From: JAAYZK01 sp964535025
GTDB lineage: Bacteria; Planctomycetota; Phycisphaerae; SM23-33; FEN-1343
Assembly: GCA_964535025.1 (NCBI GenBank)
Contig: CAZHRW010000134.1
Coordinates: 1 to 11,491, forward strand
Reading direction: 5' to 3'
Length of the DNA: 11,491 nucleotides
The notes under the pieces are model-generated. The model did not search any database. It saw only the letters and a program-made list of their open reading frames with translations, and was not told the origin of the DNA. The first letter of the stretch is position 1, and every line of letters starts with the position of its first letter. This document shows positions 1 to 6,479 of this stretch, in pieces. The translations under genes were made by a program, and so were the position numbers.

Positions 1-116
1 TCGACGCCTTGCGAACTCCCTGTGAACCGCCGTGTACGGACCCGTACGCACGGTGGTGTGGGAGGTGGGGGTGAGCAATCACCCCCGCCTACCCGATCGG
101 ACAGCGGCGCAGGCAA

Positions 117-143
117 ACGGGGCGGCCGCGATGACCGCCCCGT
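117..143 (-). terminator. Terminator-like hairpin after the TIM-barrel lipoprotein gene
   Basis: A perfect 9-base-pair inverted repeat (117-125 with 135-143) encloses a 9-base loop, 26 bases past the stop codon of the minus-strand gene that ends at 170. Read on the minus strand the stem is followed by only three T residues (the first being the end of the stem), so it is a weak intrinsic terminator at best. Its position makes transcription termination the simplest reading. The rest of 1-169 holds no gene I can support, only an imperfect hairpin around 30-54. Confidence 0.45.
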
Positions 144-169
144 GGGGTGTGGTGCGATGGTCGCCGCCG

Positions 170-1399
170 TTACGGCAGGGCGATGCGGTACAGGTGGACG
201 TCGTAGGGCTCGAAGTGGTCGGCGAACTCGCCGCCGCGGGCCGTGAGGGTCCGCTGTTCGTCGAGGACCTCGACCTCCGCCCGCCGCGGCAGGCCGCGAA
301 CCAGGAACGTCGCGTCGGTGGGGGCGTTCCGCATGCAGACGGCGAAGACGTACAGGGCCCCGTCGTGACGCTTGACCATGATGTCGACCGGGACCTCGGG
401 GTCGGTGCTGATCGCCTCGGCGACACCGGTGTGGGTGGGGCTGTTGAGCACCGGCGCGAGGCCGAGCACCTGATGGTTGGCCTGGGCGACGGCCTCCATC
501 ATCTCCGGGTCGCTCAGCAGGGCCGCGGCGTCGCGGTGGTCGGGTCGGAAGTCGTGGACGAACCAGCACAGGCCCGTCGATCCGTGGATCAGCGACATCC
601 ACACCTCGGCGCGCAACTGGTGGGGCGTGACCTTGTGGCCGTCCGGGTGGCTGATCGCGGTGCACTCCAGGACGTTCCAGACCGGCTTGCTCCCGCCGGT
701 CCACCGGGCCAGGCGGTCGATCCCGCGGGCGACATACCACAGGTAGTCGGCCCCGTCGTCGCGCATGTCCGTGGAACGGCTGCCGTCGGCGGCGACGGCA
801 CTGTACTTGAGGTTCGCCACCGGGTAGACGTCGTACGAGACGATGTCGGCGGCGTGGGCGTACAGCGGGTAGCGATCGTAGTCCAGGGCGCGGCCGCGGA
901 AGTCCTCATTGGCGACCCCCTGGCCGAAGTTCACCACCACCGGGCGGGTGCGATCGGCGGTGATCATCTTGACGTAATCGGCCAGCAGCGGCTCCAGCGG
1001 GACCGGGCCGTCGTGGCTGGGCTTGTGGTTGTCCGGCTCGTCGCCGTGCATCCAGGCGAGGATCGTCGGGTCGTCCAGGTGGGCCAGCCCCACCTCGTTC
1101 TGGGCGCAGATGGCGTACATCCCGTGCTCGCGGAGTTGGGCGAGCTGCGCGTCGGTCGGCCCCTGCCAGAGGGCCATGTAGGTATTGACGCCCAAGGCCT
1201 TGTACTGCGGCGCCAGGGCCGGGTCCTGCGCCCAGACCATGATCGGGAAGAAGTCCGGGTCGCTCAGCGGCCCGCGGTCCCACACGACGGACGGCGGCCT
1301 GACCTCCTGATCGGCCGCGGTCGTGACGGCCTGGCTCGCACATCCCACCATCGCCCCCGCCACGATCCCCCAGACAGGCAGTATCCATCGCGCATCCAT
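170..1399 (-). CDS. Predicted lipoprotein, TIM-barrel glycoside-hydrolase-like protein
   Basis: 409 residues. I chose the ATG at 1399 because AAGGAG lies 7 bases upstream and because it puts a signal peptide at the very N-terminus: a hydrophobic stretch at about residues 5-19 ending MVGC, with Cys20 as the likely lipidated residue (the -3 position is Met, so the lipobox is not ideal). The next ~260 residues look like a clan GH-A-type TIM barrel: strand-like segments end in HGDEPD (Glu121) and WNVLECTA (Glu245), placed as a general acid/base and nucleophile pair would be after strands 4 and 7, with aromatic motifs SYDVYP and LCWFVHDF between and after. The last ~80 residues look like a small beta-sandwich. 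The role, cleavage of a glycoside outside the cytoplasm, is inferred; substrate and GH family are unknown. The gene follows the DUF502 gene by 90 bases on the same strand. It could also be a non-catalytic barrel protein. Confidence 0.75.
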   Translation of the reverse strand: MDARWILPVWGIVAGAMVGCASQAVTTAADQEVRPPSVVWDRGPLSDPDFFPIMVWAQDPALAPQYKALGVNTYMALWQGPTDAQLAQLREHGMYAICAQNEVGLAHLDDPTILAWMHGDEPDNHKPSHDGPVPLEPLLADYVKMITADRTRPVVVNFGQGVANEDFRGRALDYDRYPLYAHAADIVSYDVYPVANLKYSAVAADGSRSTDMRDDGADYLWYVARGIDRLARWTGGSKPVWNVLECTAISHPDGHKVTPHQLRAEVWMSLIHGSTGLCWFVHDFRPDHRDAAALLSDPEMMEAVAQANHQVLGLAPVLNSPTHTGVAEAISTDPEVPVDIMVKRHDGALYVFAVCMRNAPTDATFLVRGLPRRAEVEVLDEQRTLTARGGEFADHFEPYDVHLYRIALP

Positions 1400-1489
1400 A
1401 GTGTGTCTCCTTACCGTTGGGATTCCGATTCGGCCGCCCATCGTACGGCCAACCCCGCCGTAAGTCCAGCGATCGGCTGTGGGCCCGGC

Positions 1490-2206
1490 TCAATAGAAGG
1501 GGAAGAAGTGATCCGACAGCTTCGCTTCGAGGGGCTCGCCGGCCGTCCGCTTGGGCGCGTTGGACTCGGCGGCCGTCTCGTCGCCGCGGGCGTCGAGGGC
1601 CTTGGCGCGGCGGTAGGCGTCGATGAGCTTGCCGGACCCGGCGCCGCAACTGATGATCGAGCGCATGGTCTCCTCGACGGGCACGTCGATGATGTGGACG
1701 CAGTGGCCGGGCACGTGGTAGATGTTCCCGCTGGTGGGGTTGGGCCCGGTGGGCACGAACACGGTGCACGAGCCGTCGGGATGGGTGTCGTCGGTGACGA
1801 AGGCCGTTACGAGCGTGTCGTTGCTGAACAGCCGCACCAGGGCCACCCGCGAAAACGGCGACCTGGCCCCGCCGAGCAGTTGGGCGACGGTCTCCTTGAC
1901 CAGGGAATAGCCGGGGATCCGCTTGAGGCCGTGGCGCTCGATCGACGCGAACAGCCAGCCGCCCATGCGGGTGCGGACGACCAGCCCGAGGAGGAAACAC
2001 CCCGCCAGCAGGCCCGCCACGGTGATCGCCACGGCCAGCGCCTCGTGGATCCGGGCGTGCCGGGTCAACGGCTCGGTCGCCACCGACAGCCACCCGGCCA
2101 CCAGGCCGGCGGCCCAGTGGATCAGGAAGAGCATCACCACCGCCGGCAGGACCACCACCACGCCGCCCAGCACGGTCGTGTAGATGAAGGTTCGCAGCTT
2201 CGCCAT
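1490..2206 (-). CDS. DUF502 family integral membrane protein
   Basis: 238 residues. The ATG at 2206 is preceded by AGGAGAG, and any earlier in-frame start would run back into tRNA-His. Two hydrophobic helices are visible, at about residues 7-37 and 55-78. They are followed by a soluble domain with the family signatures: PGYSLVKETVAQL near 98-110, VPTGPNPTSG at 151-160, VPGHCVHIIDVPVEE near 165-179 and the IISCGAG segment near 184-190. This pattern is that of PF04367 (DUF502), a widespread bacterial family of unknown biochemical function; the usual length is about 200-240 residues, so the protein is complete. The last ~40 residues are charged and low in complexity. The gene starts 54 bases after tRNA-His, with a hairpin between, so it may rely on read-through from the tRNA promoter. 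Family assignment is firm; function is unknown. Confidence 0.88.
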   Translation of the reverse strand: MAKLRTFIYTTVLGGVVVVLPAVVMLFLIHWAAGLVAGWLSVATEPLTRHARIHEALAVAITVAGLLAGCFLLGLVVRTRMGGWLFASIERHGLKRIPGYSLVKETVAQLLGGARSPFSRVALVRLFSNDTLVTAFVTDDTHPDGSCTVFVPTGPNPTSGNIYHVPGHCVHIIDVPVEETMRSIISCGAGSGKLIDAYRRAKALDARGDETAAESNAPKRTAGEPLEAKLSDHFFPFY

Positions 2207-2231
2207 GGGCTCTCTCCTGTGCGCAGCGAAA

Positions 2232-2252
2232 AGCCCGCGACGGTCGCGGGCT
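2232..2252 (-). terminator. Hairpin with short T-run downstream of tRNA-His
   Basis: A perfect 9-base-pair stem (2232-2240 with 2244-2252) closes a 3-base loop eight bases past the tRNA 3' end. On the minus strand it is followed by a TTTT run that includes the last stem base, then mixed sequence. It fits an intrinsic terminator or attenuator ending the tRNA transcript, leaky because of the short T-run. It sits just upstream of the DUF502 ribosome-binding site, so partial read-through could feed that gene. Confidence 0.6.
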
Positions 2253-2260
2253 CGCCTACG

Positions 2261-2335
2261 GGTGGCTGAGGGGATTCGAACCCCCGACCCCCTGGACCAC
2301 AACCAGGTGCTCTGACCAGCTGAGCTACAGCCACC
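2261..2335 (-). tRNA. tRNA-His (anticodon GTG)
   Basis: The minus strand folds into a complete cloverleaf: acceptor stem GTGGCTG/CAGCCAC, D-arm GCTC/GAGC, anticodon stem CCTGG/CCAGG around loop TTGTGGT with anticodon GTG, a 5-base variable loop, and a T-arm with TTCGAAT. An extra G at the 5' end (2335, position -1) faces discriminator C73 (2261), the identity element of histidine tRNAs. No CCA is encoded, so the CCA end must be added after transcription. The gene has its own promoter 40-68 bases upstream and a hairpin just downstream. Confidence 0.97.
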
Positions 2336-2374
2336 ATGTCGCGCGACGCGGCTCGTCCCGTCACGCGGCGACAC

Positions 2375-2403
2375 ACTGTACGCCCGGCCGACGGGCCTGT
2401 CAA
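2375..2403 (-). promoter_or_regulatory. Sigma70-type promoter for tRNA-His
   Basis: On the minus strand a perfect TTGACA -35 box (2403-2398) is followed by a 17-base spacer and TACAGT (2380-2375, four of six to consensus). Predicted initiation is near 2368, about 33 bases before the mature tRNA 5' end. The exact -35, the ideal spacing and the position before a tRNA gene make this a credible housekeeping promoter. Confidence 0.72.
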
Positions 2404-2452
2404 GCGATTCGTGAAGGGCAGCCTTGCGGCGCGCCTGTCGGTTCGCCGACCC

Positions 2453-3214
2453 TCACCGCTGCAGGCTCTCGCCGAGCGTGAGATAGAACTCGAGCATCCG
2501 CTCGTTCCGGAAGTACGCGGGGATCTCCTCGTGGCCCTTGCCCTCGATCACGATCAACTCGCCGGGGCCCCCGAGCGAGCGGTAGCGGTCGATGAGGGCC
2601 CTGGAGTTGGTCGCCAGGGGGACGGCTTCGTCCCGGTCGCCGTGAATGTGGAGGATGGGGACCTTCCGCTCGGCCAGCGGGTCGACACGGTCGATCGGGT
2701 TGTGATCGGCCGCCTCGGCGAGCAACTGCTCGTCCGTCAGGCCGTACGCGGCGGCCACCTTGGCCAGGCGAACGGCGCGGGTGACGTCGCAGACCGGGTA
2801 GATCGCCCCGATGCAGCGGACGCAGTCGGGGTGCTCGGCGGCCCAGTTGTAGTGCATGAGCCCCCCGCGGCTCTGGGGCATCAGGCACGCGCGGCGGTCG
2901 AGGCCGAACCGGTCGGTGACCAGCGCGTGGAAGCGGGCATAGACGGCCCGGCCGGCGGGACTGCCCCAGGACTCGCCCACGTCGACGCCCGCCACGGCGA
3001 TGCCGGACTCGAGCACCGGCTGGAGGTACCATGCGTGGAGGTCCTTCGGCAGCGGGTAGGGCTCCCGCATGAACGACGGGGCGTACCACAGCCACGGGGC
3101 GCCGGAGCTTTTGCCCTGGGCGGGCAGGATGATGAAGCCCTCGACGTCGCCGGCGCGGAGGTTGATCCGCGTACGGCCGTACTGGGTCGTTTCGGTGGTC
3201 TCGATGTCGACCAT
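2453..3214 (-). CDS. Alpha/beta hydrolase (esterase or peptidase-like)
   Basis: 253 residues, no signal peptide, so cytoplasmic. The ATG at 3214 has GGGAG six bases upstream. A full catalytic triad can be placed: nucleophile Ser115 in the elbow PQSRGG, Asp195 in HGDRDEAVP and His228 in GKGHEE, in the order and spacing of the alpha/beta-hydrolase fold. The N-terminal WLWYAPSF segment could provide the oxyanion region. The closest look is to dienelactone-hydrolase or prolyl-oligopeptidase-like esterases; the reaction is probably ester or amide hydrolysis of a small molecule, but the substrate cannot be read. The gene follows the amidohydrolase gene by only 17 bases and must be co-transcribed with it, which suggests consecutive steps in breakdown of one compound. 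No T-rich terminator follows; a small 5-bp hairpin with a 4-base loop lies at 2437-2450. Confidence 0.85.
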   Translation of the reverse strand: MVDIETTETTQYGRTRINLRAGDVEGFIILPAQGKSSGAPWLWYAPSFMREPYPLPKDLHAWYLQPVLESGIAVAGVDVGESWGSPAGRAVYARFHALVTDRFGLDRRACLMPQSRGGLMHYNWAAEHPDCVRCIGAIYPVCDVTRAVRLAKVAAAYGLTDEQLLAEAADHNPIDRVDPLAERKVPILHIHGDRDEAVPLATNSRALIDRYRSLGGPGELIVIEGKGHEEIPAYFRNERMLEFYLTLGESLQR

Positions 3215-3231
3215 CGCGGTCTCCCTTCGCG

Positions 3232-4374
3232 CTACGCGGTGTAGATCTGTTGTCCTTCTGCCCAGACGGCCACGGGGTAGCGGGTGATGTCGAACGGGTC
3301 GCCGTTGAAGGCGACGAAGGACGCCCATCGCCCCCGCTTCAGCGTGCCGAGGCGGTCGTCGATGCCGAGGATCTCCGCGTTGCGTCGGGTGATCAGCTCG
3401 ATCGCCTGCTGCTTGCTCAGGCCGGCCCGCGTGAACCATCGGGTCTGCAGCAGCAGGTGGCGCGACAGGGTGACGGGGTGATCGCTCATCAGGCCGAACG
3501 CGACGCCGGCGTCGATCAGCAGGCGGATGTTCCGCCACGAGGCGTGGCGCAGCTCGACCTTGTAGGGGAACGAATCGACCGGCCCGTAGATGACGGGGAT
3601 GCCCCGGCGCTTGAGCTCGGCGAAGATGGCCCCGTCGTGGACGTCGGCGGCGTGTTCGATGGTGACGGCGAGCTTGAACTCGTCGACGACCCGCAGGAGG
3701 GCGGCGATGTCGTCGATCTTGTGGACGTGGCAGCGCAGCCGGCGGCGGCCCCGCAGGATGTCGCGGAGAATCGTCTCGGCGGCAGTGAAGGTGATGTCCT
3801 GTCTGGCCTTGCCGGTGGTGCGGCGGTGTTTGGCCATCTTGAGGCGGACCTCGTCGAGCCTGGCCCGCAGCAGGGCGGCGGCGCCCATGCGGGTGCTGGG
3901 GCGGGTGCCCTTCCAGCCGCCGGTGCTCATGGGGTTGTAGCCGAAGGCGCACTTGACGCCGGCGCGGGCGACCAGGGCGTCGGTGGTGGTGGGCGCGTGG
4001 TGGCGGATCACCGCCGCCAGGCCGCCGAGGATGTTGCCGCTGCCGGGTACGACGCAGGAGTACAGCACGCCCATCTCGATCGACTCGCCGAACGCCGCGT
4101 CGTCCATCTGGACCGAGTCCAGCGCGTCGGGCAGCGTCAGCAGGGGGTCCATCTTCTCGTTGGCCTCCGACTCGGCGGCCGGTTCGGCGGCGCGGTGCAT
4201 CCCGATGTGGCAGTGCGGGTCGATGAAGGCCGGGGTGATGACCTCGTACTCCCCGAGCACCTCCCCCCGCGGGCGGACGCCCACACCGGTGATCGTCGAG
4301 CCGTTGAACGCGACGAAGCCGTCCGTGACGACGGAGGTTCCTGTGTAAATCGTTTTTCCCCGAATGCAGGACAT
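3232..4374 (-). CDS. Metal-dependent amidohydrolase (imidazolonepropionase-like)
   Basis: 380 residues; ATG at 4374 with GGAG eight bases upstream. The protein has the two-part layout of the amidohydrolase superfamily: an N- and C-terminal beta-sandwich (ITPAFIDPHCHIG near 46-58; LKRGRWASFVAFNGDP near 345-360) around a TIM barrel. Metal and catalytic positions are visible: His54 and His56 in the HxH motif, Lys141 in KCAFGYNP, a likely bridging lysine as in related COG1228 proteins, His216/His218 in RCHVHK, His241 in EHAADVH and Asp298 in MSDHP. The expected reaction is hydrolysis of a cyclic or linear amide C-N bond by a metal-activated water; the substrate is unknown. It is the first gene of a two-gene operon with the alpha/beta hydrolase, read from a promoter that shares its -35 box with the divergent esterase gene. 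No signal peptide is seen, so it is cytoplasmic. Confidence 0.88.
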   Translation of the reverse strand: MSCIRGKTIYTGTSVVTDGFVAFNGSTITGVGVRPRGEVLGEYEVITPAFIDPHCHIGMHRAAEPAAESEANEKMDPLLTLPDALDSVQMDDAAFGESIEMGVLYSCVVPGSGNILGGLAAVIRHHAPTTTDALVARAGVKCAFGYNPMSTGGWKGTRPSTRMGAAALLRARLDEVRLKMAKHRRTTGKARQDITFTAAETILRDILRGRRRLRCHVHKIDDIAALLRVVDEFKLAVTIEHAADVHDGAIFAELKRRGIPVIYGPVDSFPYKVELRHASWRNIRLLIDAGVAFGLMSDHPVTLSRHLLLQTRWFTRAGLSKQQAIELITRRNAEILGIDDRLGTLKRGRWASFVAFNGDPFDITRYPVAVWAEGQQIYTA

Positions 4375-4490
4375 GGCCGTTTCTCCAAAGAGGCGACGGA
4401 TTGTGATCTTGCGCGAGCCAACACTCTAACAGATTCTCCCCTCGAAAGATACGGCGTGGACCCCCGTGGGGCTCCCGCGGACGTATTGCC

Positions 4491-4520
4491 ATAACAGTAG
4501 CAAAGAAAAGAGGTTGTCAA
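4491..4520 (-). promoter_or_regulatory. Promoter for the amidohydrolase/hydrolase operon
   Basis: On the minus strand a perfect TTGACA (4520-4515) is followed by an 18-base spacer and TGTTAT (4496-4491, four of six to consensus). Predicted initiation is near 4484, giving a leader of about 110 bases before the ATG at 4374. The -35 box overlaps that of the plus-strand promoter by five bases. Confidence 0.5.
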
Positions 4521-4542
4521 ATCCGCCCCCCTGCGGTATAGT
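4514..4542 (+). promoter_or_regulatory. Sigma70-type promoter for the secreted esterase
   Basis: TTGTCA (4514-4519, five of six) is separated by exactly 17 bases from TATAGT (4537-4542, five of six). Initiation is expected near 4549, about 50 bases before the ATG at 4601. It is one of the best promoter matches in the window, and its -35 box is shared with the opposite-strand promoter. Confidence 0.68.
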
Positions 4543-4549
4543 AAGGGGG

Positions 4550-4566
4550 CGCGCGGAGGCCGCGCG
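4550..4566 (+). promoter_or_regulatory. 5'-leader hairpin of the esterase transcript
   Basis: A perfect 7-base-pair all-GC stem (4550-4556 with 4560-4566) closes a 3-base loop right at the predicted transcript 5' end. It would form a stable cap-like hairpin, which is known in general to protect transcripts from 5' decay. There is no T-run after it, so it is not a terminator. A regulatory role is inferred only. Confidence 0.35.
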
Positions 4567-4600
4567 GTGGATGCCCCTGGACCCGAGGAGGACCCATTCG

Positions 4601-6397
4601 ATGAAACGTCACGCCACGCTCGTTGTCCTGTTTGCCCTGGCCGTCGCCGTCCTGCTGTCGGCGCCGGCCCAGGGCGGCTATACCGGCCACTACTATGAGG
4701 CCAGCAACGGTTACAACGCCACCGGCACGCCACCCGGGTTGCCCTACTGGATTTACGTGCCCGACGGCTACGACCCGGCCACGTCCGACCCGCTGCCGCT
4801 GTTCATCTACCTGCACAGCTCGGGCAACTGCGGCACCGACAACAGCGGCCCGTCCGGCCACCCCAACGCCTCGGCGCTGAGGGCCGTCGTCAGCAGCGCC
4901 GAGACGCCCGGATTCCTCATCGTGCCCCAGACGACCGGCAGTTGGGACTGGGGCTACTCGGCCACGGACGCGCTGTGGGAGCTGATCGAGGACGAGCTGA
5001 TCGGCAACCGGGGCTACGAGATCGACCTGGACCGCATCTATGTCACCGGCTGGAGCCTCGGCGCCGTCGGCATCTTCAGTTGGGCCAGCGACGCGCCCGA
5101 CCGCATCACCGCCGGCTGCCCCTTCGCCGGGTCGCTGTACTGGAACCAGGACAGCGTCCAGAGGGCGACCCACCGCGCCAGCGTGGCGATGTGGGCCTTC
5201 TGCGGCGCCAACGACAGCCCGTCGCTGAGCACGGCGACGTACGAAGATCTCCAGGCTCAGGCGGCCTACGGCGGCGATCCGCTGATCACCACGTATGCCG
5301 GCGTCGGTCATGACACCGGCGCGAGCGTCCGCGCATCCGAACCGGCGATCTACTGGTGGATGCTCGCCCAGCGCAAGGGCCAGCCCAACGACATGAGCAT
5401 GTTCGTCGCCTGGGAGACCAACACCGCTGAGACGAAGGTCCTCGACGGGCCGGCCGAGTCGGTCACCCGCAGCGATCCGATATTCGTCGGCTACTACGGC
5501 AACGGCACGCTGGAGATCCGCAACGGCGCCGTCATGACCTGTCGCAACGGCTACATGGGCACCCACAAGTATGGCCGCGGGAACCTCATCGTCGACGGCG
5601 ACGGCTCGCGGTTCGACAGCCAGCGCGAGATCTATGTCGGCAAGGAGGGCGTCGGCGCCCTGCACGTGGCCAACGGCGGCGTCGTCCAGGGTTCCATGAC
5701 CGACGTCAGCATGATCAGCTACCTGTCCGGCAACGGCCTCCTGGTCGGCGACGTCCGCATGCGCGGCCAGCTCCATCCCGGCGACGTGCCCCAGACGCTG
5801 ACCTCGCCGCCCCCCGTCTCCGGGATCCTCGGCGGCCGTCGCCCGACGCCCGAGCCGCTGGGCGGCCTGGACAATGAGCCCGTCGCCGGCGCCGGGGAAC
5901 CCGATTCGCCCACCGGCAAGCTCACCGTCGCGGGCGACTACTTCCTGTACCCCTCCTCGATCATGGAGATCGAACTGGGCGGCACCGGCGACGGCGAGTT
6001 CGACGCCGTCGAGGTGGCCGGCCGCGTGGTCCTGGGCGGCGACCTGAACATTTCCGTTGTCGATGGCTATCAGCCCGCCGCCGGGGACGTCTTCCCGATC
6101 ATCACCGCCCAGGAGGTCACCCACGAGTTCGCCGAGATCACCGGGCTGAGCGTGGGCGGCGGGGTGATCCTGGAAGTGGATCAGACGGAGTTCGGCGTCA
6201 CACTGCGAGCCGTCCGCACCATCCCGGGCGACGCCGACGGCAACGGGGCGGTCACCTGGGGCGACTTCGGGCTCCTGAAGAACAACTTCGGGATCTCCGA
6301 CGGGGCCACCTGGGAGCAGGGCGATTTCGACGGCGACGGGGACGTCGACCTCGACGACTTCGCCATCCTGAAACTGAACTTCGAAGGGATGTTCTAG
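4601..6397 (+). CDS. Secreted esterase with autotransporter-type repeats and dockerin-like tail
   Basis: 598 residues; ATG at 4601 follows GAGGAGG and begins a clear signal peptide (KR, then a hydrophobic core to about residue 20, likely cleavage after APAQG). Domain order: residues ~45-260 are an alpha/beta hydrolase of the PHB-depolymerase/feruloyl-esterase kind, with Ser152 in GWSLGA, Asp205 in CGANDSP and His237 in GVGHDTG as the likely triad; ~295-365 are repeat units of the PEP-CTERM/autotransporter-associated type (GNGTLEIRNGAVM, GVGALHVANGGVV); 400-440 is a Pro/Gly-rich linker; 440-540 is a beta-helix-like autotransporter domain (GKLTVAGDYFL, FDAVEVAGRVVLGGDL); 543-587 holds two dockerin-like calcium loops (GDADGNGAVTWGDF and GDFDGDGDVDLDDF). 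The likely job is extracellular hydrolysis of polymer-bound esters, with the tail as a calcium-stabilised attachment module. The gene stands alone between a strong promoter and a strong terminator. Confidence 0.88.
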   Translation: MKRHATLVVLFALAVAVLLSAPAQGGYTGHYYEASNGYNATGTPPGLPYWIYVPDGYDPATSDPLPLFIYLHSSGNCGTDNSGPSGHPNASALRAVVSSAETPGFLIVPQTTGSWDWGYSATDALWELIEDELIGNRGYEIDLDRIYVTGWSLGAVGIFSWASDAPDRITAGCPFAGSLYWNQDSVQRATHRASVAMWAFCGANDSPSLSTATYEDLQAQAAYGGDPLITTYAGVGHDTGASVRASEPAIYWWMLAQRKGQPNDMSMFVAWETNTAETKVLDGPAESVTRSDPIFVGYYGNGTLEIRNGAVMTCRNGYMGTHKYGRGNLIVDGDGSRFDSQREIYVGKEGVGALHVANGGVVQGSMTDVSMISYLSGNGLLVGDVRMRGQLHPGDVPQTLTSPPPVSGILGGRRPTPEPLGGLDNEPVAGAGEPDSPTGKLTVAGDYFLYPSSIMEIELGGTGDGEFDAVEVAGRVVLGGDLNISVVDGYQPAAGDVFPIITAQEVTHEFAEITGLSVGGGVILEVDQTEFGVTLRAVRTIPGDADGNGAVTWGDFGLLKNNFGISDGATWEQGDFDGDGDVDLDDFAILKLNFEGMF

Positions 6398-6420
6398 GAC
6401 CAACGTCCCGCCCACAGCAC

Positions 6421-6463
6421 AGCACCGCCGTGCGACCTCCAGGCCGCACGGCGGTGCTTTTTT
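6421..6463 (+). terminator. Strong intrinsic terminator of the esterase gene
   Basis: A perfect 14-base-pair stem (6421-6434 with 6445-6458) closes a 10-base loop and ends in six T residues (6458-6463). It starts 24 bases after the stop codon. On the minus strand the same hairpin lacks a T-run, so it terminates mainly plus-strand transcripts, though it also lies just beyond the end of the convergent ceramidase-like gene (stop at 6480). Confidence 0.95.
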
Positions 6464-6479
6464 CGGACGTCGAACCGGT

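Noticed and set aside
32..2269. Plus-strand open frame of 745 codons opposite the DUF502 and TIM-barrel genes
   Set aside because: It is a shadow created by high GC and codon bias of the two minus-strand genes; the translation is rich in Val, Gly, Arg, His and Gln with no domain, and it crosses the tRNA region.
2261..2335. tRNA-His as an integration site for a mobile element
   Set aside because: No integrase, no repeat of the tRNA 3' end and no phage gene were seen in the window.
2437..2450. Five-base-pair hairpin with a UUCG/CGAA tetraloop after the alpha/beta hydrolase stop
   Set aside because: No T-run follows on the minus strand and the stem is short, so I could not call it a terminator.
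4466..4600. Upstream extension of the esterase reading frame
   Set aside because: The added N-terminus overlaps the promoter and lacks a ribosome-binding site; the ATG at 4601 gives the signal peptide and a good GAGGAGG.
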